A DNA stretch of 64,000 nucleotides from Woronichinia naegeliana WA131. Its GTDB lineage: Bacteria > Cyanobacteriota > Cyanobacteriia > Cyanobacteriales > Microcystaceae. Under the pieces are notes generated by a model, which did no database searches, had not been told where the DNA came from, and saw nothing but the letters and a program-made list of their open reading frames with translations. The translations under genes and the position numbers were made by a program. Below are positions 50,122-59,749 of the stretch, piece by piece; position 1 is the first letter of the stretch, and each line of letters starts with the position of its first letter. The stretch covers positions 7,224,272-7,288,271 of the forward strand of contig CP073041.1 of NCBI GenBank assembly GCA_025370055.1. Reading direction: 5' to 3'.

Positions 50122-51298
50122 GGGTACATCCCGGATAAAGTAGTACATAGAATCTGGGGTAAAATGGAAAAAAACTGATGAGCGAAAAAAGTATGTTACC
50201 GATTCCCCCAGAAGAAAAAGCACTGTTAAAACAGCATCTCACCGAATCAGCCCGTATCCTGCGCAAATATACGGAACCAGAGAAACAGAAGGACTTTGGA
50301 AGCATCGAAGTAGAAGTCAGAACCCAGATGTTAGAAATTGTGGGGCCAACAATGGGGGAGTTTTTTTTTCAGAAGGGGGAAAAAACGGTCTGGAAACAAG
50401 CGAAAAATCAAAACCCTAGTCGGAGAAGTGGAAATAAGCCAAAAACAAGCCAGAAAACTAAAGGTGTCGCCAAAAATCGTCTTAAGTCCAGGTTTAGAGA
50501 AATGCTGTCTAAGAGCCAGTGCGAAAACATCCTACCAACAAGCAGAAGAAGATATAGAGGAGTTGATGGGGATAAAAGTAGGACATAGCAGTTTACATCG
50601 CTTGGTAGAACGGACAGAACTGCCCTTAGCTCAAGCTCAGTCAGAGAGTGCGGGGGTCAGTATAGATGGGGGAAAGATTTGTCTGCGGGGCGAGGAGAAG
50701 GAAGGGGGACAGTGGCGAGATTATAAACTGGTGAGTCTTCATGGCAATGTCTGTGAAGCCTTTTTCCAAGACCCAGAGGGCTTAAAGAATTGGAGCAATG
50801 TTCAACCTTTGTCTCCAATAGTGACCTTTTTGGGAGATGGTCATCCCGCAATCTGGAATGCGGTAGAGAGTTTCGCCACTCAATCGTGGCTGATACGACG
50901 AGAGGTGTTGGATTGGTATCATCTCAAGGAGAATCTGTTCAAAGTGGGTGGCTCTCTCAAACGGCTAGAAGCAGTGGAGCATTTACTGTGGCGGGGTTTT
51001 GTGAACAAGGCAATAGATGCGTTTGATGGAGTCAAAAGCAAGAGGGCAAAGAATTTTCAAGCCTATTTGACGAAGCATTATCAGCGTATCCCTGATTACC
51101 AATACTATCAACAGCTTGGTATTGTGATTGGTTCTGGTGATGTGGAGTCTAAGATTAAACAGGTGGGAGCTAGGGTTAAATTGTCGGGAGCACGTTGGCA
51201 TCTTCATAATGTTTCTCGTATTCTTCGGCTACGATGTGCTTATCTCAATCACTCTCCTCTTTTGAGTGTCAATGTATTATCTTAAGTGGGATGCACCC
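50122..51298 (+). mobile_element. ISKra4-like insertion sequence (second type)
   Basis: A 1177-bp element with short ends GGGTACATCCC and GGGTGCATCCC (complement) and a 9-bp target duplication GCCCTGATT (50113-50121 and 51299-51307). It sits in the ISAs1 transposase gene at the codons for Asn-Gln-Gly. It differs from the ISKra4-type copies at 9582 and 60275. Confidence 0.82.
50178..51285 (+). pseudogene. ISKra4-like transposase, frameshifted
   Basis: An N-terminal frame from 50178 (MSEKSMLPIPPEEKALL) passes into the main frame near the T8 run at 50350-50400, and the main frame ends at 51285. Typical features are GVSIDGGKICLRG, FLGDGHPAIWNAVE, LDWYHLKENLFK and IGSGDVESKIKQVG. A single shift would restore one protein of about 365 residues. 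Confidence 0.75.
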
Positions 51299-51469
51299 GC
51301 CCTGATTTCCTTTGAGAGCCAATACATAGTCACCTTCACCTTGCTTTATTTGTTTTGCGATTTCTGTCTGCGTTCCCATTGCATCTAGGGTTACTACTGC
51401 CCCCTTGATGTTAAGTAACTTCAGTAACAAGGAGACTGCTTTTATTTCATTAGATTTACTATCTACTTT

Positions 51470-51511
51470 CTTTTGCGCTAACATCAGTCCCCGCTCACTA
51501 CTCCACGCACT
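51470..51511. repeat. 42-bp direct repeat, left of IS66 element
   Basis: This starts CTTTTGCGCTAACATCAGTC and ends CTCCACGCACT; it is identical to 53163-53204 on the other side of the IS66 element. It encodes 14 residues of the ISAs1 transposase ([14 protein letters not shown] on the minus strand). Confidence 0.9.
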
Positions 51512-53162
51512 GTAATTAGTCACCGCAATAAAGAAGGAAATTATTGAGAATGAGAAGCAAATGAAAAAAGTAAAGAATAATGAAGAAAGGAAAGGCGGTT
51601 AAAGAGATAGGTTAGAATAGGGAGACTATGAAAAAACTAGACCCAGTTCCAGACTTAAACCAAGAAGAAGTGAAAATGCCATGGCAAAAAGAAGTGGCAA
51701 AAGATTGGTATGAAGATTATCAGAAAGAAAAAGAAGAGAACGAAAAGCTGAGAAAAGAATTGGTAGAGTTAAAGAAAGAGATAGAAAAGTTGAAAGAAAA
51801 GCTGAAAAAGCTTAACCAAAGAACGAGTGAAAATAGCTCTCAGCCCCCAAGCAGTGACGGTTACAAAAAGAAAGTCGCCAAAACCTTCGGTCAAAAAGGA
51901 AAAAAAAGAGGTCCAAAGTACGACCATGTGGGTAAAACCAGAAACGGGTTTGGTCGGGTAGATGAAATAGTAGATTTAAGGATGGAAAAATGCCCAAAAT
52001 GTGGTGCGTCAGTGGAAAAGCAAAAGGAGACTATCATCAAAAAAAATCAAATAGCTGAATTAGTCAGTAAACCAGTAGAGGGAAGGGAATATGTTAGGGA
52101 AAAGTATCAATGCTCAAAATGTGATTGGGAAGGTTATGCCCCACTTCCTTTGGGATGTCGTGAAGATTTTAGCTACGGTGCAACCTTATCCAGCTTAGTG
52201 GGATGGCTGGGATATGGGGGAAATTTGACTTGGCTAAAACAACGATACTTGGTAGAAACGGTCTTTGGCATTCCTCTGTCTCAAGGGAGTTTAGCTAAAA
52301 TGCACCGATGGTTTTGCGAAAGCTTGTATCCTAGTTATGAACAGTGGTGGACTTACATACAGGAGCCTGGAGTCCGTTGTGTGGACGAAACCAGCTATCG
52401 CGTCAATGGGGTTAACTATTGGATGTGGGTGGCTACTTCCTCCTCTGTTTGTGTTTTGTTTCTGGCTCCCAGCCGGAGTTCCGATGAGGTTCATTCCCTA
52501 TTAGGTAAAGATTTTCATGGGCTTCTCAGTACGGACTGTTGGGGGGCTTACCATCGCCAAAATGCCCAGCATAAACAGAAATGTCTGGCTCATATTGGGC
52601 GGGAATTGAAGGCCTTGGAAACTTCCCACTTTTCTGAAAATAAACTTTTTGCTCAGAGAGTTTTTCCTATTCTAGAGCAAGCTCGTCAATCCCATCGAGA
52701 TTATCATCAAGGCAAACTGAGCTTAGAAGCTTTACAACAACAGCGACCCCTAGTAGAAGCTCAACTTCAAGAGGTTCTGGATAATCCGCCGCCCACGGGA
52801 TGGGCAAGTGATTCCCAATTGTTATCTAATCGCTTTCGACGTTATTGGCATGATTGGTTTACTTTTCTTACTTTTCCTGAAGTTAAACCTGATAACAATG
52901 ATGCCGAGAGAGCCTTGCGTCCTGTTGTTATTCATCGTAAGGTTAGTGGCGGTGCTAGAAGTCATTGGGGCGGACAACTTGTTGCCATGATGTTTAGTTT
53001 TCTTGAAACCATGAGACTTCAAGGTAAAAGTGCGGTCGAACAGTTATCTCTTATTTTATCTTCCTCTGGTCTTTCTCCTCCTTCCATTGATGACTTTCTT
53101 CCTCTCTAGTATTTTTGGGGCTTAATGAGAATTAAGCCCCACTTATTGCTGTGACTAATTAC
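51512..53162 (+). mobile_element. IS66-family element (single-ORF, ISBst12-like)
   Basis: A 1651-bp element with 20-bp inverted repeats differing at one base (GTAATTAGTCACCGCAATAA and GTAATTAGTCACAGCAATAA, complement). The GTAA tip is typical of IS66. It has no tnpA or tnpB, only the large transposase. A strong hairpin (GGGGCTTAAT gaga ATTAAGCCCC, 53117-53140) lies just after the gene. The flanking 42-bp duplication is far longer than the 8 bp usual for the family. Confidence 0.88.
51628..53109 (+). CDS. IS66-family transposase (TnpC type)
   Basis: A 493-residue intact transposase. The N-terminus is a lysine/glutamate-rich coiled coil (about 25-65) followed by NSSQPPSSDGY, then a zinc-binding region (KCPKCGAS, YQCSKCDWEG). 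The catalytic region shows VRCVDETSYRVNG, LLSTDCWGAYH and the C-terminal PDNNDAERALRPVVIHRKVSGG with the Glu. All parts expected of an active IS66/ISBst12 enzyme are visible. Confidence 0.93.
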   Translation: MKKLDPVPDLNQEEVKMPWQKEVAKDWYEDYQKEKEENEKLRKELVELKKEIEKLKEKLKKLNQRTSENSSQPPSSDGYKKKVAKTFGQKGKKRGPKYDHVGKTRNGFGRVDEIVDLRMEKCPKCGASVEKQKETIIKKNQIAELVSKPVEGREYVREKYQCSKCDWEGYAPLPLGCREDFSYGATLSSLVGWLGYGGNLTWLKQRYLVETVFGIPLSQGSLAKMHRWFCESLYPSYEQWWTYIQEPGVRCVDETSYRVNGVNYWMWVATSSSVCVLFLAPSRSSDEVHSLLGKDFHGLLSTDCWGAYHRQNAQHKQKCLAHIGRELKALETSHFSENKLFAQRVFPILEQARQSHRDYHQGKLSLEALQQQRPLVEAQLQEVLDNPPPTGWASDSQLLSNRFRRYWHDWFTFLTFPEVKPDNNDAERALRPVVIHRKVSGGARSHWGGQLVAMMFSFLETMRLQGKSAVEQLSLILSSSGLSPPSIDDFLPL

Positions 53163-53204
53163 CTTTTGCGCTAACATCAGTCCCCGCTCACTACTCCACG
53201 CACT
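53163..53204. repeat. 42-bp direct repeat, right of IS66 element
   Basis: This is the exact copy of 51470-51511. The uninterrupted ISAs1 gene needs this sequence only once, so one of the two copies was created by the event that placed the IS66 element here. Confidence 0.9.
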
Positions 53205-54255
53205 TATGCTGTGTAACGCATTTAGTCCTTTTTCCCTATCATAAGAACCTCTTTTCGTTTTTCCATCTATCTGTATCAGCTCTATGTCCATTTTCTCTGT
53301 TAGACTGCTTATCCAGCTCAGAAAACTTTTTTCTAGTTCTTCTGTTTCCAACATTCCAAATACTCTTCCAAAGGTATCGTGAGAGGGAATTCCCTTTGGT
53401 AACTCTAGAAACATTTCTAGCCATTCTCGTTTGGCTTTGCCATAGGCTTCAATTGCTACGAAGCCATCTGCCCCTGACAATACTGCCAATATTCCTATGG
53501 TGACAATTGCTGTTAAGTTATGGTCTTGCCTTCTCCCTGTTCTCGGTTCTTTTAGGCACTGAAAATGTTTCAGTATGCTTCTTTTGATAATTTTGACTTC
53601 TTTTTCTTGTTGTGGGGTTAGAACTCTTGCGCCGAAGCCTTTTGCCATCTTTGACCTCACTCACTTACTTTTTTTAAATAATAGCCTTTTCTTCTCTTAG
53701 ATGACTGCTTCTTTTTTACACTATATTTCTCTCTTTTTGTCTGTATTTTTTGTAACAAATAAGATGCGATTACCCTGGGATATAAGAATGAGTGGTCCCC
53801 GATTGGGAAGACCGCCGAAAGAGGTGAGCAAAGAAAAAAAGAAAGAGGCACGCTCAGATGAAAGAGTGCGTAATGCCATTGAGGGTAAATTCGGACAGGG
53901 AAAGAGGAAATTTAGTCTTGGTCGAGTGATGGCCAAACTACCTGAGACCTCGGAAACGGTAATTGCGATGAACTTTTTGGTAATGAATCTTTCTACTCTA
54001 CTTCAGAAAACAAAAAGTAAAAAGTTGTAGAGTCGTTTTTCTTGTGAAAAATGGTGTTAATTTTCCTCTCTTTTGTGAGGAGTGATTTGTGTTGACCTTT
54101 TTAGACAGAAAGGAACAATAGATTAAACAAAATCTGTATTTTGATTTGTTTCCATAAGGATAAGTTATCTATGCTTTTTCAGTCCATACTTCCCTAACCC
54201 ACATTTCTTTCGTTTTTTGACTTTTTCAGCAAGCCCTAATTATGGAGGTTTTTAG

Positions 54256-54474
54256 ATGCAATCGAACTTTGAAGCGATGACTGTTGCTGAACTAAAAAGC
54301 TATGCTTTATCACATCGGCATGAGATTGAGCCATTACGAGAGCTTTATCGTCGTAGCACTCCTGATGCTGAAGCTGTTTGGTTTCAAGCTCCTCAAACCC
54401 CAGAGGAAGAAGAACAGCAAATTAAGGTTATTCAACAAGTTATCATGAATCAGGGGCTAACTAAAAATTTCTAA
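54256..54474 (+). CDS. Small conserved cyanobacterial protein (DUF6887-like)
   Basis: A 72-residue soluble protein opening MQSNFEAMTVAELKSYALSH and continuing EIEPLRELYRR. It looks like the small DUF6887-type family of cyanobacteria, often found in short gene pairs, some of them toxin-antitoxin-like; the assignment is from memory. GGAGG precedes the ATG and lies just beyond the IS target duplication, so nest A sits immediately upstream and may have replaced its promoter. Confidence 0.6.
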   Translation: MQSNFEAMTVAELKSYALSHRHEIEPLRELYRRSTPDAEAVWFQAPQTPEEEEQQIKVIQQVIMNQGLTKNF

Positions 54475-54604
54475 TTATTAATGCATCCTACGAAAGCTAT
54501 GAGATCGGCGATCTCCTTCGATGGTTACGTCATAACGTTTGAGCATGGTTATTGTTCTCCTTGTTCATCTAAAAACTTGATTAACTTTTCATTACGACTA
54601 CAAA

Positions 54605-55207
54605 TCAAAAGGCTGAATCGATAATTTTTTTTGCTTCTTCAGACAAATACATTCCATATGGTAAGGATGTATTCGACCATTTCCGTATCCGTGTTCTAAA
54701 CTCATTCCAACGCATATAGACCTCTTGAAAGTTAGGATCTCACCCAGCGCGCTCTATCAAGATTGTTTTAGTATGCGATTTTGCTGCTTTAAGAATTGCG
54801 TCTGGAAAAGGAATAATCTTAGTTGGATCATTAAGTACAAAATCGTATAGTACTTGGCTATTTTTTTGCTCGTATTACAACAACATTTCTGTGTAAACTT
54901 GCAGACAAGCAGCTTTGAAAATTGCTCTATACTTATCAGATAAACGGTTCCATGCGTCTAGATTAACCTGCATATCATAAGTTGTACTAGGTTCTCACCA
55001 TCCCAAATAATGATAAAAAAGTGGCTTTCCTTCTTTAGTTTTTGCTTTATTTAATTCTAGGATTGTTATCTCGTCGTAGGGTCCTATCCACTCGGCAGCA
55101 TTTATGTCTCCATTAATTAATGAGTCTTTGATTTGAGAGAATCTAATCTTATGCTTGTAGCTAAAATTCGAGTTTAACTTCTTTAAAACGTCTTTTCCCA
55201 AGCCTGG
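54605..55207 (-). pseudogene. TRAP transporter substrate-binding protein (DctP) remnant
   Basis: Read on the minus strand, this frame matches the C-terminal 200 residues of a TRAP-type solute-binding protein: PGLGKDVLKKL, DINAAEWIGPYDEIT, YHYLGW, then TTYDMQVNLDAWNRL and FPDAILKAA. It keeps one reading frame but has three in-frame stops (TGA after HYLGW, TAA after EMLL, TGA after ERAG). The N-terminal half is cut off by the IS1 element at 55208. No TRAP membrane subunit is visible. Confidence 0.78.
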
Positions 55208-56175
55208 GGTCGTGTTCTAAACCTGTGGAAAAGAGTAATAATAAATAAATGTAAATCTTAAAATTGGTGTGCCATGCTATTCAAAGCAATTGTTTGCCCA
55301 AGTTGTCAAAGTACGGATATTGTGAAACACGGCCCCTCTGGGGAGGGGAAAGAGCGTTACAGATGTCGTAATACAGAATGTAAGCGTTGCACATTTATCT
55401 TAAACCCACATTCCGCAGGTTGTCGAAGAGGAGCACTAGTTCACGCGAGCTAGTATCGGTACTTGTGCATTGATTTCGGGCAAGGATAAAAAATGTCAAT
55501 AAAGTTCTAAAATGGAGTCTTGTCTTAGATAGAATCAACAGTAAAAATGAATAACCTAAATATTAAAGACCTCGACCACTTAGGAATCGTAGCGGGAATT
55601 ATAGATGAAATGGGTTTAGTAGAAATTATCGATGAGGAAGTGGGAACTCATCCTCAAGAAAAGCTCAGTGTAGGTACAATAGTAAAAGCAATGATATTAA
55701 ACTGCTTAGGATGTATCAATGCTCCGTTATATTTGTTGAGTGAGTTTTTTAAAGGAAAAGCATTAGAACACCTATTAGGAGAAGGAATAAAAGCAGAAGA
55801 TTTAAATGATGACAAGCTAGGAAGGTCATTGGATAAGGTATTTGGAGTGGGGGTAAAAAACCGGTTCACGAAAATAGTCCTAAAAGCGGCAGCAATCTTT
55901 GGAATAGAACAAAAGTCAAAGCATTTAGACTCAACCTCAATGTCTGTACAAGGGAAGTATAAGGAAAGGATAGAAGATGAGGAAGACGAGCAGACAAAAG
56001 CCATAAAAATAAAATTTGGTTATTCCAGAGATAAACGACCAGACCTAAAACAGTTTATGTTAAATATGATATGTAGTGGAGATGGTGGTGTCCCTCTCTT
56101 TATGCAATTAGGAGATGGCAATGAATCGGATAAAAAGGTGTTTCCCCAGATAATCAAAGACTGTCAAGAAACGTT

Positions 56176-57421
56176 GGCTCTTCCCCCAACTGTGTGGAAA
56201 GTGTATAATAGTAATACCACAGTAGGAGGTGGAGTATGTGGATAAACTTGGATGAGCTACTAGGTTTGCCAAAGGTAACAGTCGTAAACTATCGAGAAAT
56301 AGATGGTGCTTTGTTCTTAAAATTAAAAATGAAAAACGAAGTAATAGAATGTCCAAATTGTCATAAAGAATTGGAAGATATAAATCAAATAGAATATAAT
56401 TTGGTTCGGGATTTATCCCTATTGGGAAAGAAAGTATATCTGGAAGTGCCCCGCCGCCAGTTCCATTGTGAAAAATGTCAGAAATACATAACAGAAAGAC
56501 TGGACTTTATGCGGCTAAGAAAACATTATACAATTCGTTATGAAGAAAAGATTTATGAGCAAGTAAAAAAGAAAAATGTAGAAGAGGTAAGGCAAGAAGA
56601 AGAAATAAGTTGGGGAACATTGGAATCAATATTTGAAGAGTATGCAAAGCAGGCAGAAAAGAAGGAATGGGAATTACCAGAAAAGATAAGTTTAGACGAA
56701 TTTAGTAATAGAAAAGGAAAAAAAGACTTTATTACAACAGTGATAGATATAAATAAAAAGGAATTGTTAGAAGTAATAAAAGGACACAAAAAAGAAGAGA
56801 TAATAGAAGCCCTAAAGGTGCAGCCAGCAAGGGTTAGAGAGAATGTAAAGGAAGTAAGTGTGGATATGTGGGAGGGATTTACGTCAGCAATAAAGGAGTT
56901 ATTTGTAAATGCTAAAATCGTCTATGATAGATTTCATGTAATGAAAAATATAAATGAAGAATTGAATAAATTGAGAAAGAAAATGAATATCCATAAAAAG
57001 GGTTTAACATACCTATTATGGAAAAATAAAGAAGAGTTAAAAAAAGAAAAAAGAGAAGAGTTAGAAGAGATATTGAAAATGTATCCTTGTTTAGGAATAG
57101 CGTATGAAATGAAGGAAGAGATTAGAGATATTTATGAGCATTCAAGAACGACAAATGGTGCAAGGAGAAAATTTGAAAAATGGATGAGAACAGCGTGCCT
57201 ATTCTATAAAAAAAGTGTGGGTATGCTGAAAACTCATTTGACAGGTATATGCAATTATTTTGAAAACCATACAACTAATGGATTAACGGAAGGGATGAAT
57301 ACAAAAATTAAATTAATAAAAAGGAAAAGTTATGGATTTGCTAATTTTGAGCATCTACGGCTTAAATTGTTAGCTTGCTTTAACTCTTAACATAACATTA
57401 CACACAGACAAGGGGAGAGCC
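56176..57421 (+). mobile_element. ISL3-family insertion sequence
   Basis: A 1246-bp element with imperfect ends beginning GGCTCTTCCCC and GGCTCTCCCC (complement), and target duplication AAACGTT (56169-56175 and 57422-57428; ISL3 normally gives 8 bp, so the edge may be off by one). It is intact and the youngest insertion of its sub-nest. Confidence 0.88.
56236..57390 (+). CDS. ISL3-family transposase
   Basis: A 384-residue intact transposase. It has an N-terminal zinc-finger region (CPNCHKELED, FHCEKCQKYITER), a helical linker, the DDE catalytic core (EISLDEFSNRKGKKDF-like ISLDEFSNRKG; SVDMWEGFTSAIKELF; YDRFHVMKNINEEL) and the C-terminal NHTTNGLTEGMNTKIKLIKR. Length and motifs are typical. 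Confidence 0.93.
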   Translation: MWINLDELLGLPKVTVVNYREIDGALFLKLKMKNEVIECPNCHKELEDINQIEYNLVRDLSLLGKKVYLEVPRRQFHCEKCQKYITERLDFMRLRKHYTIRYEEKIYEQVKKKNVEEVRQEEEISWGTLESIFEEYAKQAEKKEWELPEKISLDEFSNRKGKKDFITTVIDINKKELLEVIKGHKKEEIIEALKVQPARVRENVKEVSVDMWEGFTSAIKELFVNAKIVYDRFHVMKNINEELNKLRKKMNIHKKGLTYLLWKNKEELKKEKREELEEILKMYPCLGIAYEMKEEIRDIYEHSRTTNGARRKFEKWMRTACLFYKKSVGMLKTHLTGICNYFENHTTNGLTEGMNTKIKLIKRKSYGFANFEHLRLKLLACFNS

Positions 57422-58900
57422 AAACGTTGAATATGGAAGGTTTATCGGTGATTGATGGAGCTTTTTATACGGCGGAAAATGTGGGCATGGCGAGGTCAAT
57501 TCAATGGTTAAGTCGTGTCCCTCTGAAAGAAGCCACTGAGACTTTGGCAAATATATCAGAAGACCAATGGCAGCAGGGTGAACAGGACGGTTATCGTTGG
57601 CAAGTGAGGGCTTCGGAATATGGGGGTGAACAGCAACGATGGCTTGTGGTCGAAAGTGCTCAACGTCTCCAGTCCGATAATAAAGCTATAAGTCAAAAAA
57701 TTGAGAAAGCCGATAAAGTTGTCAAAAAAGAATGGCAGAAACTTTGTGGACAGAATTTTGCTTGTGAGGCCGATGCTCTTACTGAGGCTCAACTCTGGCC
57801 AAAAACCTTGACTTATCATCAACTCAGTCAAGTTGAGGTTCAGACTATTCCTTACTATGCCAAGGGAGGAAGACCGAAACAAGGGGCTACCCCTCTCGGT
57901 TTTCATTACCGCTTAACTGGGCAATTAAGCCTTGATTCCTCTTGCTTGGAAGCCGCATCTAAACGGGCTGGACGTTTTATTTTAGCTACTAATGTTCTTG
58001 ATTCTCAGGTTTTGAGTCCCGACCAGATGTTGGCTGAATATAAGGCTCAACAAAACACCGAGCGCGGCTTTCGCTTTCTCAAAGACCCTTTCTTTTTTGC
58101 CTCTGCTCTTTTTCTCAAGAATCCTCAACGCATTATGGCTTTGATGATGATTATGGTTGTCTCTTTATTGGTTTATACTTTGGCACAACGTCGCCTACGA
58201 CAGGCTTTGGCTCTTGCCCATCAGACTATTCCTAATCAAAAGGGTAAACCGACCGCCATTCCCACTCTGCTTTGGGTCTTTCAGTCTTTTCTGTTTATCC
58301 GTTGGTTAGAGATTGACGGCATTCAAACTATCGTTAATTTGACCTCCAAACACAAACATATTCTTTCCTTTCTTGGCTCTTCATGTCAAAAGTACTACTT
58401 TGTCTCTTGACTTACCTGCGGAATGTGGGCTTAAACTATACTTATAAAGGTTATTTGCCAGAAGTAAAGGAAAAGATTGCCGAAATGGCAATGAATGGTA
58501 GTGGCATAAGGGATACAGCCCGTGTGCTGAGGATTAGTCCATCAACAGTGATTAGTGAACTAAAAAAAAGAGTCTAGTTTAGTATTCGTCAACGAAAAAA
58601 AACTAGCAGAACTGGAACCCAGTCAGAGTATTGTAACGCTCTGCCAATGGAATGACGTGGAAGCAGAACTCGACGAAATGTGGGGTTTTGTGAAGAGCAA
58701 AAAAGAGCAAAGATGGTTATGGCACGCTATTGATCATAAGACAGGTGAGATACTAGCTTATGTTTTGTCTGGTCACAAAGACGAAGCATTTCTAAGGCTA
58801 AAAGAGTTGTTAGAACCTTTTGGTATTACTCAATATTATACAGATGGATGGGGGGCTTACGAACGACATATTGAGCCAGCATTGCATGAGGTGGGTAAGT

Positions 58901-59749
58901 AGGGCTTGCTGAAAAAGTCAAAAAACGAAAGAAATGTGGGTTAGGGAAGTATGGACTGAAAAAGCATAGATAACTTATCCTTATGGAAACAAATCAAAAT
59001 ACAGATTTTGTTTAATCTATTGTTCCTTTCTGTCTAAAAAGGTCAACACAAATCACTCCTCACAAAAGAGAGGAAAATTAACACCATTTTTCACAAGAAA
59101 AACGACTCTACAACTTTTTACTTTTTGTCTTCTGAAGTAGAGTAGAGTAGAAAGATTCATTACCAAAAAGTTCATCGCAATTACCGTTTCCGAGGTCTCA
59201 GGTAGTTTGGCCATCACTCGACCAAGACTAAATTTCCTCTTTCCCTGTCCGAATTTACCCTCAATGGCATTACGCACTCTTTCATCTGAGCGTGCCTCTT
59301 TCTTTTTTTCTTTGCTCACCTCTTTCGGCGGTCTTCCCAATCGGGGACCACTCATTCTTATATCCCTTTCTTTACAATAAGCTCGATTCGCTTTTGTTCG
59401 ATAGATTTTATCCACATGAACCGATTCCGGATAACATCCTGTTTCCCTTTTATATTCTTCTATTCGCGCTTGTAAATCTCCCGATTCGTTGTAATTATCC
59501 CAACTTAATTTGTCTAAGAAGACAAAGCCATTCACATTACTTGCCGATATTTTAGCTCCAAACTCTACTGCTTTTCCCGCTTTTCCACGCACTATTGGAC
59601 GCACGTGAGGTTGGCTTACACTCACGATTCTGTTTTCTACTTTATTTGTCTTTTTTCATACATTTCTAACTGTTGCTCATACACTTTTCCTATCGTTACA
59701 AGCTCTTCTTGCTCTTTTTTCGTTAGTTTTTCTAACTTTGCTCCCTCTT
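58901..59749 (-). mobile_element. IS5-type element fragment
   Basis: This is the transposase 3'-end part of the same element as 62222-63911, starting AGGGCTTGCTGAAAAAGTC after AAGT. The coding remnant (59053-59749, minus) has a GTAGA repeat expansion near 59145 and loss of one T in the run near 59650, so it is frameshifted. An IS4 element interrupts it at 59750, and the remaining half is not in the window. Confidence 0.85.

Larger units (their letters stand above)
49579..53660 (-). pseudogene. ISAs1-family transposase, interrupted but reconstructable
   Basis: Reading the minus strand, the N-terminal part (53660 to 53163) carries GRRQDHNLTAIVTIGILAVL and IQIDGKTKRGS. The middle (51511 to 51299) has [13 protein letters not shown] and [17 protein letters not shown]. 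The C-terminal part (50121 to 49579) has SLPTDAERHSHVIRSHWSIE, with the catalytic Glu. Joining at [14 protein letters not shown] (42 bp counted once) and at GNQG-KLNKQ restores one frame with no stop, so the gene was whole when the IS66 and ISKra4-like elements entered. Confidence 0.85.
48958..53777 (-). mobile_element. ISAs1-family element interrupted by four insertions
   Basis: Its ends are CAGGGTAATCGCAT and its complement, with an 11-bp target duplication GGATATAAGAA (48947-48957 and 53778-53788). ISAs1 elements also start with CAGGG. Subtracting two MITEs, an ISKra4-like element and an IS66 element with their duplications leaves about 1509 bp, a plausible size for the family. The transposase reads on the minus strand. 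Confidence 0.85.
46108..54030 (+). pseudogene. IS5-type transposase, broken into pieces
   Basis: The transposase matches the intact 452-residue copy (62429-63787) but is dead several times over. The N-terminal piece (46108-46482) ends at a stop made by a 4-bp (ATAA) expansion. The middle piece (48228-48957) has a 4-bp loss near 48410. The C-terminal piece (53789-54030, from MSGPRLGRPPKEVS) follows the ISAs1 insertion. It was already decaying, or decayed alongside the later insertions. Confidence 0.88.
45984..54237 (+). mobile_element. IS5-type (IS1182-like) element holding a nest of other elements
   Basis: The outer element begins AGGGCTTGCTGAAAAAAG and ends CTTTTTCAGCAAGCCCT, with target duplication AATT (45980-45983 and 54238-54241). 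Its own sequence is in three pieces (45984-46492, 48220-48957, 53778-54237). With the two internal target duplications counted once they sum to about 1688 bp, against 1690 bp for the intact copy at 62222-63911. Inside lie an unassigned IS (46493-48219) and an ISAs1 element (48958-53777) that itself contains four insertions. Confidence 0.9.
55547..58410 (+). pseudogene. IS1634-family transposase split by ISL3
   Basis: N-terminal part 55547-56175 (DUF4277-like: DLDHLGIVAGIIDEMGLVEI; DDKLGRSLDKVF; HLDSTSMSVQG for the first Asp). C-terminal part from 57429 to 58410 (GLSVIDGAFYTAENV for the second Asp; AQQNTERGFRFLKDP with the Glu). Removing ISL3 and one 7-bp duplication joins QETL to NMEGL in one frame, so the break is due only to the insertion. 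Confidence 0.85.
55405..58429 (+). mobile_element. IS1634-family element, interrupted by ISL3
   Basis: Terminal repeats CCCACATTCCGCAGGT at both ends with a 6-bp target duplication CTTAAA (55399-55404 and 58430-58435). Its total length without ISL3 is about 1.77 kb. The transposase begins with a DUF4277-like domain, typical of this family. Confidence 0.85.
55208..58900 (+). mobile_element. IS1-family element, interrupted by IS1634 and cut by an IS5-type element
   Basis: It starts near GGTCGTGTTCTAAACCTG at 55208, next to the dctP remnant. The IS1 sequence is 55208-55404 and 58430-58900, separated by the IS1634 element with target duplication CTTAAA. Its right part is interrupted at 58900 by an IS5-type element, so its right end is not seen. 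The boundary at 55208 is estimated from where dctP similarity stops. Confidence 0.7.
55274..58900 (+). pseudogene. IS1-family transposase, interrupted
   Basis: The N-terminal zinc finger part (MLFKAIVCPSCQSTDIVKHG, CRNTECKRC) is at 55274-55404. After the IS1634 insertion it resumes as YTYKGYLPEVKEKIAEMAM with a helix-turn-helix (GIRDTARVLRISPSTVISEL). The A8 run near 58562-58569 shifts the frame; a +1 shift leads into the InsB-like catalytic part (ELDEMWGFVKSKKEQRWLWH, YYTDGWGAYERH), which is cut at 58900. Confidence 0.78.

Noticed and set aside
53117-53140. Rho-independent terminator after the IS66 transposase
   Set aside because: The hairpin is strong but no T run follows it on the + strand, so it is described only as a hairpin.
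53701-54030. Stand-alone gene starting MTASFLHYISLF
   Set aside because: The first part is the ISAs1 end; the rest is the C-terminal piece of the IS5-type transposase.
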